Assembly (NCBI GenBank): GCA_903813345.2
Contig: CAIIXF020000010.1
Coordinates: forward strand, 1,667,169 to 1,731,168
Direction: 5' to 3'
Origin: Owenia fusiformis
Taxonomy: Eukaryota; Annelida; Polychaeta; Sabellida; Oweniidae
DNA length: 64,000 nucleotides
Positions 32,453 to 44,300 of this stretch are shown piece after piece. Below the pieces are notes generated by a model. That model had not been told where the DNA came from. It saw only the letters and a program-made list of their open reading frames with translations, and ran no database searches. The number at the start of each line of letters is the position of its first letter. Positions within the stretch are counted from its first letter, which is position 1. The position numbers and the translations under genes are program-made.

Positions 32453-35102
32453 GGTTATCGATACCAAGTTAGGGGAATAAGCCTCATTGTGATTTTTGGC
32501 AAGGTAAATACCTCTAGAGTAAGAAATTATATGATAGCATTGCAGGAGTGGCAGCTAAATGGGTGTTATCACCCATTTTTCAAAATGGCCGCCGGTGCAC
32601 TTACTACCAAATAAAAGAAGTTATATCTAAGCATACTGAGAGACAAAAACAGTGATTTTGAGGTCTATCTCAAGGTTTTAGGGGTCAAGGATTTCATTTA
32701 AGTCAAAATCTAAGTCATCAAAGAATTGGAAATCCAAGATGGCCGCCAAAATGGATGTCAAAACAAATATGTCACTATTGATATAAGTTCAAAAAGCTCA
32801 AAGAACGGTTAAAAAGTGACTTTTGAGACCATAAAAAGGTTTTAGAGGCTAGGGATTTTATTTGCCTCTAAATCTAAGTAATCAAAGAACTACTTTACAT
32901 AGAAATTCAAAATGGCCACCAAAATGGATGTCAAAATGAATGTCAAAATGAATACGTAACTTTTTATGTAAACTCAAAAAACGGTTGCTTTTTCAAACCA
33001 TGGTGAGATTTTCGAGGTTAAGGATTCTATTCATGTGTAAATTGAAGTGATTAAAGAATACCTTTTGTAGAAATCTAAAATGGCTGCAAAAAATGAATTT
33101 ATAAGCACATAGAAAAATTAGAATAGTTATTTTAAAGATATCTGAGACTGGGTTTCAGGAGAAAATGGTTTCAATTTACTAAGCCTTTACTTAAGTTATC
33201 CTAACCTTTCCTCATATTAAAATCCACATTGGTCACCAACCTGGCTGCCAAAATAAATTACCACATTCACATGGAGCATGACTTAACCATCTAACCTATT
33301 TCCTTTATTGCCATTTTGAAGTTCACAGGCTGCAGACCTAGTTCTCTCAACATGATGTTCCGAGAAGAACAGAAGAGATTGGAAGCCTCTAACCCCTACA
33401 TGCACTGGAAAGTGTCTCACCTTCCACCCTTTACACCTTACTTTGTCAATGAGGTCTTCATACTCGGCACTCTTCAGTCCAATTGTGTCCTCTGTGTAAT
33501 TGTAGACTTGGATTGAGTTTGTCCTTTCTTTACAGACCTACGGCCCTCGGGCAGATATATTATATTGGCCTCGGGATAATCCCAATATCCTGAACCTCAT
33601 ACAGGATAATCTCTATGTACCAACTCCCTACATTGCTAAGGTCAATAGCTTTCATCCACTTTTCTAGTTCTCACAGATGCTGTTGTTGGGACCCATCAAA
33701 GTATTTTGTCTCATCATGGATAGTATGAAAATTGCACATTAGCTTCATTTGTTACCCTGCTCGCAGAATCTAGTTAAACTAGAGATGAAGCTCTCTTTTC
33801 TGAATGGGAGTCGAATGAATGCAAAGGATATTCCTTTGTATACCACTCAGTTGAAAAGATTCCTGGGATTGCACTACATACATCTCATCTTCTCCAAGAA
33901 GCTTAAAAACCGTTATGCTCCAGGGAATGACTAGGTCATAACATTAATGATGTCCATAAAGGCTCGGCAAGAAGGATGTCTTGTATTATTATTCCCTTTG
34001 AGACCTCCATATTAGGACTCTGCTGCATTCATAAACCAGTTCATTATTTTGATGAAGAGAGTACAGTTGAGATGGTACATCACATCAGGGCCATCTTTGA
34101 TATCCAAATGAATATGTTCCAAAATTAATTATTCATTTTTGCAGCCATTTTGGTTGCCATCCTGAATATCCAAATAAAAGAATTATTTGATGACTTAAAG
34201 TTCTCAACCATTGAAACCTAGCCATTGACTTAAAATTCTCGACCATTGAAACCTAGACATGGTCTCTAAAATCACTTTGTAATTGTTCATTCAGCTTATA
34301 TTAATGGTAACTTATTCATTTTGGCAGCCATCTTGGATTTCTACATCAAGTTATTCTTTGAAAACTAAGACAATAAAATCATTGATCCCCAAAACCCTTC
34401 CATGATCTACAAAACTACATTTTAGCTATTCTTACATTAATAGTTACATGTTCGTTTCGGCACCCATATTGGTGGCCATTTTGGTTTAGTATGAAAAGTA
34501 ATTATTTGATTACTTAGACTTAAATGAAGCATAAGTGAAATCATTAACCTCTAAACCCTTTCATGATCTATAAAATTACTTTGTATCTGTTCTTTTAGCA
34601 TGTATCAATACATGTACATGTAGTTACATATTCCTGGCACCTATTTTGGCGGCCATCTTGGATTTACATATAAGGTAATCCTTTGATGACATAGATTTAG
34701 ACATGAATAAAATCCTTAGACTTGAAAACCTCTTCAAAATCACTTTGAAACGTTTTAGCTCGTATCATTAGTTACATATTTATTTTGAACCAAAATTGGT
34801 GGCCATCTTGGATTTTCATATGAATTTATGTTTTGATGACTTGGATTTAGGCATAAATCGAATTAGTGACCCTTAAAACCCAGAATTAGACACTAAAATT
34901 ACTGATTTTGCCTCTTAGTATGCTTAGATATAACTTCTTTCATTTGGTAGCAAGCGCACCGGCGGCCATTTTGAAAAATGGGTGATAACACCCATTAAGC
35001 TGCCACTTCTGCAATGCTATCACATATTTTCTTACTCTAGGGGTGTACACCTTCCCAAAAATCACCATGGCCATTATTCCCCTGATTTGGTACCGACCAA
35101 CC
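32453..35102. mobile_element. Foldback transposon with long repetitive arms
   Basis: GGTTATCGATACCAA at 32453 mirrors GGTACCGACCAACC ending at 35102. About 220 bp next to it are strongly complementary (AATGGGTGTTATCACCCATT, AAAATGGCCGCCGGTGC in both arms). The arms (32453-33260 and 34100-35102) continue as diverged ~160-bp direct subrepeats that share AAAATGGCCGCCAAAATGGA and a GGTTTTAGGGGTCAAGGATT-like word. Long inverted arms built from subrepeats define foldback elements. The element sits inside a gag gene. No clean target duplication was identified. Confidence 0.85.
33300..33960 (+). pseudogene. Coding-like cargo inside the foldback element
   Basis: The + strand reads MMFREEQKRLEASNPYMHWK then VSHLPPFTPYF. 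After an intron-like gap ending CTTTCTTTACAG comes TYGPRADILYWPRDNPNILN then IQDNLYVPTPYIAKVNSFHP and a stop. A further frame (33749-33934) holds SFLNGSRMNAKDIPLYTTQL. Composition and the splice-like border suggest captured gene pieces or a decayed transposase. I do not recognise the family. Confidence 0.35.
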
Positions 35103-35525
35103 CCCCAGGCTGATCGCCTATTCCTCAAGTCTTTAAATTCACAGTCTTTTGATTTAATCTCACAATTCTGTACTATAATCATCAATAGATTGACCTTCCT
35201 TCTGGTTGGTTGAGATAAATCACATTTTTCCTGGGATTACAAAACTCCTCAAACTTACATATCACAAAGTTCAGAATACCACCAGTCCCATCTTCTTTCT
35301 CCTCTTTATCATCTTCAGGACACACAGGAAACGTATTATACAGTCTTATTGCGTCCTCACCTGCGATGTGTAACAATGAAGCTAAACGAACATCAGCTGA
35401 TTTTGTAGATAGTCCAGTGGCAAGCGAAAAAATGTCAAATCGCTGCTTGAAAACTTTTCAGTTTTCGCTCAAATTTCCATCTAACGATAGTTCTGACGGG
35501 GTTTTTAACGAGTGTTCCATAATCA

Positions 35526-36226
35526 CTAGAGTTCCTGTCCATCTGACACCATATATGCTTTTAATGTACAACTCCAATACTCATAAATAATAACTAAAGA
35601 TCCAAGATACAATTTACATGACTTTATTGAACAGAAGTAATGGCCTTGTGCGCCTTTTAACAGTATGCGCCTTAAGGTAGGCAGATCAGATACTAGAACA
35701 TCACGCACATACACAATGAAGTGGTATAATTTCCTGCCAGTGGCAAACATTTGACCTTGAACTTGGTCATAGTACCCACTTGTTTTTTCAAAGAGAGTTT
35801 CCCATCCTTCCTTTCGAGCCAAGGAAAATTAATATCATCAGTAATAAAGCTATCCTTGCCTTTAAAAGGACACTTTACTTCACAGATAGCATTTTCCCTT
35901 ACAAATCCATCAGGGGATGCAGCCAGAAAAGGTTTCTCCAAGTGAATTACTAATCCACTGGGTTCAACCCTTTTCCCTGTTATCTCCTCAAACTTAATCT
36001 TAGCAAAGCCTTCAAAAGCAACACCATGGGAAGTTGCACTTGATTTAAATGCCTTTGGACTAACTATGGAAGCACATAACTTGTCTTTGTCCCTTTTATC
36101 TGTCATTTTGTTTATCTCTCCAAATCTGCTAGCTGTAAGGCGCCACCTCCGCTGCTCATGCCATTCAGTGGATTCATTTTGCTTCCTAGTTCTCTTCTCA
36201 ATGGCAGCAATGTCCTCAGCAGTCAC
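35526..36226 (-). pseudogene. YqaJ nuclease-like exon with one frameshift
   Basis: After acceptor TTTCCAG (exon start 36226) the - strand reads TAEDIAAIEKRTRKQNESTE, WRLTASRFGEINKM, PFLAASPDGFVRENAICEVK and CPFKGKD. The SPDG Asp and the E-V-K of the catalytic D...E-x-K triad are present. The frame then shifts at a run of six A (rc of 35783-35788), and the next family block, GYYDQVQGQMFATGRKLYHF, continues in the neighbouring frame. YqaJ-like proteins have the lambda-exonuclease fold. The 1-bp break could be a mutation or a homopolymer sequencing error. Confidence 0.75.
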
Positions 36227-36291
36227 CTGGAAATAATAATAATAATAAAGGTGTTACAAAAATTGCATGTAAGATAATTTTGTTGGCCCTT

Positions 36292-36386
36292 TAGTATAAA
36301 TCTATTATATAGACTTATTGAGAGATTTTGACTTATTCATTTCTGTCAAAATCTATCAATAAGTCTACATTAATAGATTTATACTA
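36292..36386. repeat. 95-bp near-perfect palindrome
   Basis: Two ~41-bp arms (beginning TAGTATAAATCTATTATATAG) are complementary with three or four mismatches or indels around a ~13-nt loop. The fold would be a long hairpin of pre-miRNA size. It could also be a palindromic MITE. Confidence 0.85.
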
Positions 36387-36389
36387 CAC

Positions 36390-37500
36390 ACAAGTAATAT
36401 TTTCATTCTGGTCATAATATTCCAATCTAAAAATACAATAAAAATATTCGAAGGTACATAGTAGAGACATATAAAATGTGCAGTATGTGCAGTTTTTCCA
36501 CACCATAAACTGTGGGCTAGGTAAATCCCCGGGTAACTCTCATCTGAAAGAAATGAGGTGAACAGGTATGGCCATTTTTCATCATAACCATCCCCTGTGG
36601 AGTAGAATATGCTCTTGGAGCACATGTACTAGGTTTAGATATTAGTTTATGAAATATAGGAGTAAATAAGAACATACCTTTTTAGCGTTTACATAGTCTA
36701 GGAGTTAAAGACAAATTGGCCTTATCTGTAAATTCTCCAAAAATATTCATAAAATAAGCCGTCTCGGCAAATAGGAGACATATTTAAGCATAAATTCATA
36801 TTTTTTGAAATCATACCTTTGTATTAGTACTTCCTTTCGGCCTTGTGTGTGAGCACCGCTTTTTTTTGTAATTCTAATTTCAGCTTATTCAGCGAAAATT
36901 TACCGTAGCTGTTCATTTTCACAATAATTGTTTAGCGTATCCAAGAGACCGATCGTGGGCGATAATAGAGTAATACGCCATCTATCGGCAAAATATGACG
37001 TTTTAATCCATTTAGCATACATTTTTTGCTAAATTGATCGCTAAACCAATATATACAGATTTGTAAACTTCTTTTTACCTGCAGCTACAGATGGATCTAA
37101 AGAACTAATTGTTAAATGATAAAAGTTGTACAGTGCGTATCAAAAACAACAGATTGTTATCTCTGAAAAGCACAAATCCAGTGATAACAACAAATAGCCT
37201 GCTATGCAAATCATTTAATGTCAAGAGAGACAATCTTTTGAAGACTGCACAAGAGACAACCTGATTTCCTGTTAGAAAATATGCTCCCAGCCCATTCAAG
37301 CTTTGCAATAGCCTGCTATGCAAAGAAAGCTATAATTTAAGAGTGAAAACAAAGTCCTTGATTTCGTAAAGGACGGACGCCTGGTCGATCCCATAGGCTC
37401 ACTGTGTGAGCCAAAAAGGACTTCCTAGTCAAATATCTAGATTATGAATATGATGATAGACTTTAAATTATGATGATTTCTACTGTTCTGAGGACCTGTA
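36390..37500. other. Upstream of MRPL24 exon; no further exon recognised
   Basis: No MRPL24 KOW-domain exon or other gene was recognised. A small hairpin, GGCTCACTGTGTGAGCC, lies near 37394. Confidence 0.35.
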
Positions 37501-37518
37501 TCATTTGTCTACTTTCAG

Positions 37519-39210
37519 TGAACCATGTGAGGTGGAGTGGCGATACACAGAGGACGGAGAAAAGGTACGAGTATCAACAAAAAGTGGACGTGTCATACCC
37601 ATGCCTCTCGAGGCATCTGAAACACCAGAGGGGGTGAAGCCCTCTACTTATACAGGTAAGATAGTAATGTAGATTTATATTTCTAAGAAATAAGATTGCA
37701 TCACTGGTGCTTTTGTTATACCAGCAGTTGATAGGGAAATTATTTGTTATTTTGTGTATCATAAGACATTACTTCAGCCTTCAGCCATGCATAAAAGATT
37801 AGAAAAAGGCCAGATTTACTTGAGATTTCTTCTTGCTGCTCCATTTGCTATTTAGTATTATTTAGTATGGATAATAGTACAACAATAACGTCATTTTTGC
37901 GGGCAATATATATGGCCTTCGATCCAATATTTCACTTTATTATATACCCAATATGTAACACTAATCCTGATTGGTCAATACCTAGTCACGTGTTCCAAAA
38001 TAGATTTACTATTTCCCTCGGAAAGTTATATTCCCTCAAATGTGACGTCAGCGGGAATATACATTTGAACTATTGCCCGCTGACGTCACGATTGCAACTT
38101 CTATTACCCTTGGAAACGTCTGCGCATCATCACTGCGCAGACGAAAAACAGAAAAATGGAGGATGAGCACAAACACAAATCAACTCCGTTCACCATGACA
38201 GACGTGCGTGAACGATACAGTATAAGCAACGTGTATAAAGTTCCCTAAGCTCAATACGTCTGTGTAATTTCAAGTGTTATGATAATCTATTCCGCGTGTT
38301 AAACGCGATTGAATTTGTCAAGTGAGAGTCTCAGTCGCAAAAATTTCTGTAGAGCATCTGATGACGTCACAGCTTATAATGCTAACAATGAACCCGGGAA
38401 GGGGGCTTTCTAACTTTTTGGCCTTCGCAGAGGAAACGGGACAAGAGTCAGTATAGGGTATATAATAAAACAAATAGTGACTGCCTAATTTCGAGCAATA
38501 GTGTTAATTATTTCCCCGAGGGAATATCCTCTACAATGTACTATTCCCGAAGCCGCAGGTGAAATGAATGCCTTCTAAACTAGCACTAAAACCCCTAGAA
38601 CTGGCCCGGCAAGGTGGTAATAATTTAAATAAATTAGTGATTCATTCCATGTTTGTTGCTGCTTGCCTTAAACCAAGACAAAAGGTTGAGGTTTAAAGCA
38701 AGCACACAAAAAACCTCCCTCAAAAACAATTTTATGAATCAAGATCCAGTAGTTTCCAATGTTTCCAGATGTATTGTACTGTCTATATGTATTGTACTGT
38801 TAATGTTGCCATATGTATGTACTGTCATGTTTCCATATGTATTGTACTGTCAATGTTTCCATATGTATTATACTGTCAATGTTTCCATATGTATTATACT
38901 GTCAATGTTTCCATATTTATCGTATGATCTGTAAAATGAAGCCTTCTTATTGTCAGTTCTTGTGCTGTACCAATCTGTATTGCTACTGAGATTTTCCTCA
39001 TATAGAGAGGTTTCCTCATATATTGTCCTATCTGCTGTTATTAATTAATGTTTAATATGATCATATTTTCCAGATGGCACGAAAGACACAACATCCAGTG
39101 ATGCACAGGAAATAACTTTTGAACCAAAACTTAAGACATTTGAACAAGACATTATGGACACCATGGGAATTGTGGAAACTCGGAAAAGACAAAAGACGTA
39201 TTGGTATTAA
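37519..39210 (+). CDS. MRPL24: Mitochondrial ribosomal protein L24 (3' two exons)
   Basis: Two exons encode the C-terminal ~90 residues of bL24m, a large-subunit protein of the mitochondrial ribosome. Exon 37519-37655 (acceptor CTACTTTCAG, donor G|GTAAGA) reads [20 protein letters not shown] then [16 protein letters not shown], matching the EWRFTE-GERVRVSTRSGRIIP region of animal MRPL24. The last exon, 39074-39210 (acceptor TATTTTCCAG), ends [15 protein letters not shown] and TAA, matching the MGI-ETRK-KK-YWY terminus. Phases agree (G|AT gives Asp). AATAAA lies at 39303-39308. The 5' exons, with the KOW/RNA-binding part, were not found upstream in the window. They may lie beyond the transposon-rich region, or this may be a displaced 3' copy. 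Confidence 0.92.
37860..38560. repeat. Intronic palindromic insertion with CRE and NRF1-like motifs
   Basis: In the MRPL24 intron, GTGACGTCAGCGGG (38042-38055) pairs with CCCGCTGACGTCAC (38076-38089), giving two full CRE sites in a 14-bp perfect stem. CGTCTGCGCA pairs with TGCGCAGACG (38118-38144), an NRF1-like motif. Another TGACGTCA lies near 38363. A 30-codon frame starts at 38156 ([20 protein letters not shown]). TTCCCTCGG/CCGAGGGAA words flank the segment. It is probably a mobile element that carries promoter-like motifs. Confidence 0.5.
38758..38925 (+). repeat. 26-bp minisatellite
   Basis: About six units of TTTCCATATGTATTATACTG plus TCAATG, with length variants at the 5' end. Confidence 0.8.
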
Positions 39211-39439
39211 TACTTTGTCTAGGAGTCTTAAAATAGGAAATATAAAGAAAATAATGAATTTGAATGTGACTTTGATATAATGGGAATTGCATTGGAAATT
39301 ACAATAAAATATTTGAAAATAATCATGAAGAGGACAGGACAAAATTGAATTATCATTCTTGAAAAGTTGTATACCGACTGTTTCAAGATCTTACAGATAG
39401 TCTACCATTTAGTTTCATAGTGTGTTAAATTAAAACACA

Positions 39440-39620
39440 AGTACAAGTGAAACATTTTAAGTGGAACACCTCTAGAAGTGCAATACCTCTAGAAGTGCAA
39501 CACCTCTGCTGGTTGAACACTTCAGTCCCAAGACCTACTGACATAATCCAAACTGAACCTCTATAAGTGGAACACCTCTCAAGTGGAACACTTTAAGAGG
39601 TACCAAATGTGTTCCACATA
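39440..39620. repeat. AAGTGGAACACCTCT short repeats
   Basis: Several diverged copies of an AAGTGGAACACCTCT unit lie downstream of MRPL24, past the polyadenylation signal. Confidence 0.6.
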
Positions 39621-39739
39621 GTACAATTTTACTGTAATATCAAATACACTGTGCTTTAACAAGAAAATAAAATAAACCCCGATGTAAAAAAATTAAATAT
39701 TGTTTCTTGTTGATAAATATTTAGGAGGTTTGAATTTTT

Positions 39740-41110
39740 ACTATTATTCAGATTTATGGTGTCATAGCTAGGGTATTGATCTGATTTCTGATGTCATAGC
39801 TATAATATATTGATTAGATTTATAATGCCATAGCTTCGGCTGTTATGGTCAGATTTGTAACGTCATCAGTTAGGACATATTGGTCAGATTAATGTCTTAG
39901 CTCTATAATATATAGTTCAGATTAATAATATCATAGCTAGGATATATTAGTCAGATTTGTGATGTCATAGCTTGGGTATATTGGTCAGATTTATGATGTC
40001 ATAGCTAGAATAAATTGGTCAGATTTATGATATCATAGCTAGAATACATTGGTCAGTTTTATGATGGTCAGATTTATGATGTCATAGCTAGAATATATTG
40101 GTCAGATTTATGATGTCATAGCTAGAATACATTGGTCAAATTTATGATGTCATAGCTTGGGTATATTGGTCAGATTTATGATGTCATAGCTAGAATATAT
40201 TGGTCAGATTTATGATGTCATAGCTAGAATACATTGGTCAAATTTATGATGTCATAGCTTAGGTATATTGGTCAGATTTATGATGTCATAGCTAGAATAT
40301 ATTGGTCAGATTTATGATGTCATAGCTAGAATACATTGGTCAAATTTATGATGCCATAGCTTGGGTATATTGGTCAGATTTATGTCATAGCTAGAATATA
40401 TTGTTCAGATTTATGATGTCATAGCTTGGGTATATTGGTCAGATTTATGATGTCATAGCTAGAATACATTGGTCAGATTTGTGATGTCATAGCTTGGGTA
40501 TATTGGTCAGATTTATGATGTCATAGCTAGAATGTATTGGTCAGATTTATGATGTCATCGCTAGAATACATTGGTCAGATTTGTGATATCATAGCTAGAA
40601 TACATTGGTCAGATTTATGATGTCATAGCTTGGGTATATTGGTCAGATTTATGATGTTATAGCTAGAATATATTGGTCAGATTTATGATGTCATAGCTAG
40701 AATACATTGGTCAAATTTATGATGTCATAGCTTGGGTATATTGGTCAGATTTATGATGTCATAGCTAGAATATATTGGTCAGATTTATGATGTCATAGCT
40801 AGAATACATTGGTCAAATTTATGATGTCATAGCTTGGGTATATTGGTCAGATTTATGATGTCATAGCTTGGGTATATTGGTCAGATTTATGATGTCATAG
40901 CTAGAATATATTGTTCAGATTTATGATGTCATAGCTTGGGTATATTGGTCAGATTTATGATATCATAGCTAGAATATATTGTTCAGATTTATGATGTCAT
41001 AGCTTGGGTATATTGGTCAGATTTATGATGTCATAGCCAGAATATATTGGTCAGATTTATGATGTCATAGCTAGGGTATTGATCTGATTTATGCCATAGG
41101 AAGGATATAT
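39740..41110 (+). repeat. 34-bp minisatellite with 102-bp higher-order pattern
   Basis: About 40 units of TTGGTCAGATTTATGATGTC plus ATAGCTAGAATATA. Three unit variants (AGCTAGAATATATTGGTCAG, AGCTAGAATACATTGGTCAA, AGCTTGGGTATATTGGTCAG) follow each other in the same order several times, which gives a ~102-bp higher-order period. Each unit carries TGATGTCAT, a CRE-like near-palindrome. Confidence 0.92.
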
Positions 41111-41306
41111 TGGTCTGAACTTATATTATATACACCCTAAGCTCTGAAACCTTTTAAATTATTTGGCCGACAACAAATAAAAGGTGTAATAACAAGAATA
41201 TAATATTTCCTTAGTTTATTTTTCCAAACTGTTACATCTCACCTTCCAATACATTTAATTTTTACATTGTGGAGGCTGACCAATCTGCTTTCAATCCTAT
41301 GCAGAA

Positions 41307-44300
41307 TCTTAAAATTTAAAGTAATTTTAGTTTTTATTAGTAAACCATACTTACCTAATATTGCCACTATGTGCTAACATCCACCATTGAATCTATCTAT
41401 GGCCAACTTCCCGGGAATTTCTTGAGCATATTACACTGTGCACCCCCGCACAAATGCCCGGATATTCCTCAATTATTCCGCTATAACATTTATGAACATT
41501 CTGCTGTAAGCGGAGGAGGAGGGGGGGACATATTTGTAGTGGCAATATTAGGTAAGTATGGTTTACTAATAAAAACTAAAATTACTTTAAATTTTAAGAT
41601 TTTACTACGCAAACCTTTACTACTTACACTAATATTGCCACTATGTGCTGAATCCCAGCCAAGTAGGCGGTGGGTTAAACAGCAGAAAGACCACGGGAAT
41701 AGAATAAATTTGCAACAAACTACAAATTGATCAACCCTACAACTTTAGGTAACCCAACTTTACATCCTAAAGCCTTCGGGACTAAGGAACTTAATAACCT
41801 AGTACAAGTTCTGGGGTGAAATGTTTAAACTGTGTTAAACACTTAACAAAACTAATTATTCAGATTTACTATGCTAAAAAACTACTGAGTATTATTTCAT
41901 ATATGACTCAATTGGCCACTACGATAAAAAACGGACGTCTATCTATGGCGGGGTAATTCAACCACCAAAGGTCAACAACGAACTTATACCACAGTACAAA
42001 TTCTGACATTCTGATTGGCCATAAAGTAAGAAAAATGTCAGAATATTTTCTAGCATAGTCTTAGACTTACATACATGACTTGGAAGTAATTTAAGCTGCC
42101 CATTGTGCCTGCTTTAAACATATCTTCCACTCGACTTCTAGAAACAAAGATTGAACAAGTAGCTACTGGTCTTGACATAACGTTTTCGACCCTTCTTTAA
42201 CAGCTACATGTGTATACTTCTGTATACCTTGTACATGTATAGATAACAGCTAATAATTGCTTGATTAAAAGATCTAAAGGAATTATATTGAAGTTCCTTA
42301 AATGTATCTGGTTCTTCAAATCAATGCTAACTTTTCGTTCTCTCTTTTGAGTAAAGGTGAGACGAAGTACTACATCGGTTACCATATGTTGGATTCTTTA
42401 TGATCTTCGAACTATGAACACCAGTTGTTTAAATATTCTTGGGATTGTGATAACTTCGAAATCCCAATTACATCTTTAAATATTAAACATCTGGTATAAG
42501 TGCTTCTGCAAAGCATTGTAATCCTTAAAGGCTGTGTCTGAATGATACACTACGTAGAGATTCATCATTTACTCATTGCCATTAGGATCACATGTTCGAT
42601 CATTGAAGAACCCATGTACACCCTCCTTATTAGTCGAGTATGCTTGGTTGTTTACAATTCAACAATAAAACTGTGCATATTACCGAACACTTTCTGAAAA
42701 AATCGGTAAATTAAAGATAGTCATGTATCCAAACATGTCTAAATGATACCTGCTGAATACAATCCTAGATCTTGGTAAAAACCCAAGAAAAAGATTATAA
42801 TGGTTAAGAGTGGATAAGTTCAACTGAACCACAACACTAACTCAAAACCTTAAAGAATCATTCGACTCTAGAAGAAGTTATCAGGACAAGATCATTTAGG
42901 AACTGGTTCTGAAAACCCTCCTCTGATATATGTTGACAATTTACTAGAACAATAGTATTTCATAATTGTACGATATCATGATAGAATATATCATTAGAGA
43001 GTTCCAATTACAACAATTACAGGTAAATAAGACGACTACCAAGTAATTCAGTGGCATTCTAGTCTTATAGCATACATAATGTGATAAAAAATTTTGCGTC
43101 TCTTGGTAAGAAACACCTGCAATGTATTTATCCACAAAGTTGCTAGGGAAGATATACGTTTCATGTATCTTCTAATATTGCTGTTTAGTCATAAACAAAC
43201 ATGTATACTATGACTAAAATATGAGTAAATAAACTCATTAGAATGCAATGGAAATGCAAGCTCACATTAATAAGACTATGATGTTCTAAACATCAATATT
43301 CTTTGAATCTTAAACAAAAAACAATTCAAGTGAGGCGTCTTGATGTCTAATAGTTACTAGTATTACACATCAATTGAACTGTAGTGTTAGATATCACAGT
43401 ATTGCTTTCTTGCAATATAGGTGTTAAAAACCCCATCACGCTTCTCATCCTTAAAATCTACAGGTGTTTCACTTTCTCTTGTTGAAAATGAACCCTGATT
43501 TTGAAGGATAGTCTAGCTGTCAAGCAACGTGGATATTAACAACTACGTTATGGTTTTCATCTTTGAACACAAAAATGTTCTTGGGCAACTTTCATCTACC
43601 TTGTAAGTGTTCAAGAACCGTTCCCATATAACATGTATAAATAAAACGAGAATTATTCTCGCATTGAAATCCTCTGTTAAACACCTCAAGAGGTTGACCA
43701 CCATCTGCCTCAATTATGAATGGTACAGAGGAAAATAAAGCAACGTTAAAAGCCTTATTCAATTGCCAAATAGAATAGGCAAACAGCACTAAACTACAGT
43801 AGCTAATAGGAATCGAACCGATGACTATGTGGTTCCTGAGAATTTACATTCCTGTTACAGGGCACCAAAATGCCTTGTTAATTACTTGGAATCTTGACAT
43901 CATAAACCTTAGATGTATATTTGTCCTATTAAGGGGTAGTGACATTACTAGTCTCAGGACAGGACGATTCCTTAATTCAGTGTTCTACTCAGAACAACAT
44001 CTGAAAAAATATACTGTCTCAAAAATGAAACTATTTGATAAAGTATAGATGGAGTTGAAGATAATTCGTATAGAAATATCTCCAAAACCGCACGGAAACG
44101 ACTGTGATTTCCGTTAAAGAACATAGTCAGCAGAAAATGTTTGTGATTCTTAAAATCATGAGTCTGTTACAAAAATAACTTGGTCACAATTTGATCACGA
44201 CAATTTTTGGCATATGTGTGAAAAATTGCCACTGTTAATATTAATTGACCAATGCGTAAAAAGGTAAGTCTGAATCTCTTGTTTGGAAGAGCTCATGTCA

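Larger units (their letters stand above)
31995..35520 (-). pseudogene. Ty3/Gypsy-type gag split by a foldback element
   Basis: The N-terminal half (35520-35103) starts MEHSLKTPSELSLDGNLSEN, has a TGA at 35458-35460 where the family has Trp, then VFKQRFDIFSLATGL, LLHIAGEDAIRLYNTF and KFEEFCNPRKNVIY, with a CEF motif near the break. The C-terminal half (32452-31995) reads NDLIRDRIVCGLISDTLRGR, LLRDDKLTLESCIAACQAHE and a CFKCSRKGHYSRMC zinc knuckle. Together they form one gag, of the type common in molluscs and fish, interrupted by the inverted-repeat element at 32453-35102. Protease and pol are absent downstream. Confidence 0.8.

Noticed and set aside
32440-32460. Target-site duplication of the foldback element (ACCCC on both sides)
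   Set aside because: Too short and imprecise to claim.
39740-41110. 34-bp repeats as a CRISPR-like array
   Set aside because: No unique spacers; the repeats are contiguous and variant.
43795-43870. tRNA-like T-arm (GGTTCGATTCC on the - strand)
   Set aside because: A good Pol III B box, but no acceptor stem or D-arm of a tRNA could be formed; possibly a SINE remnant or chance.
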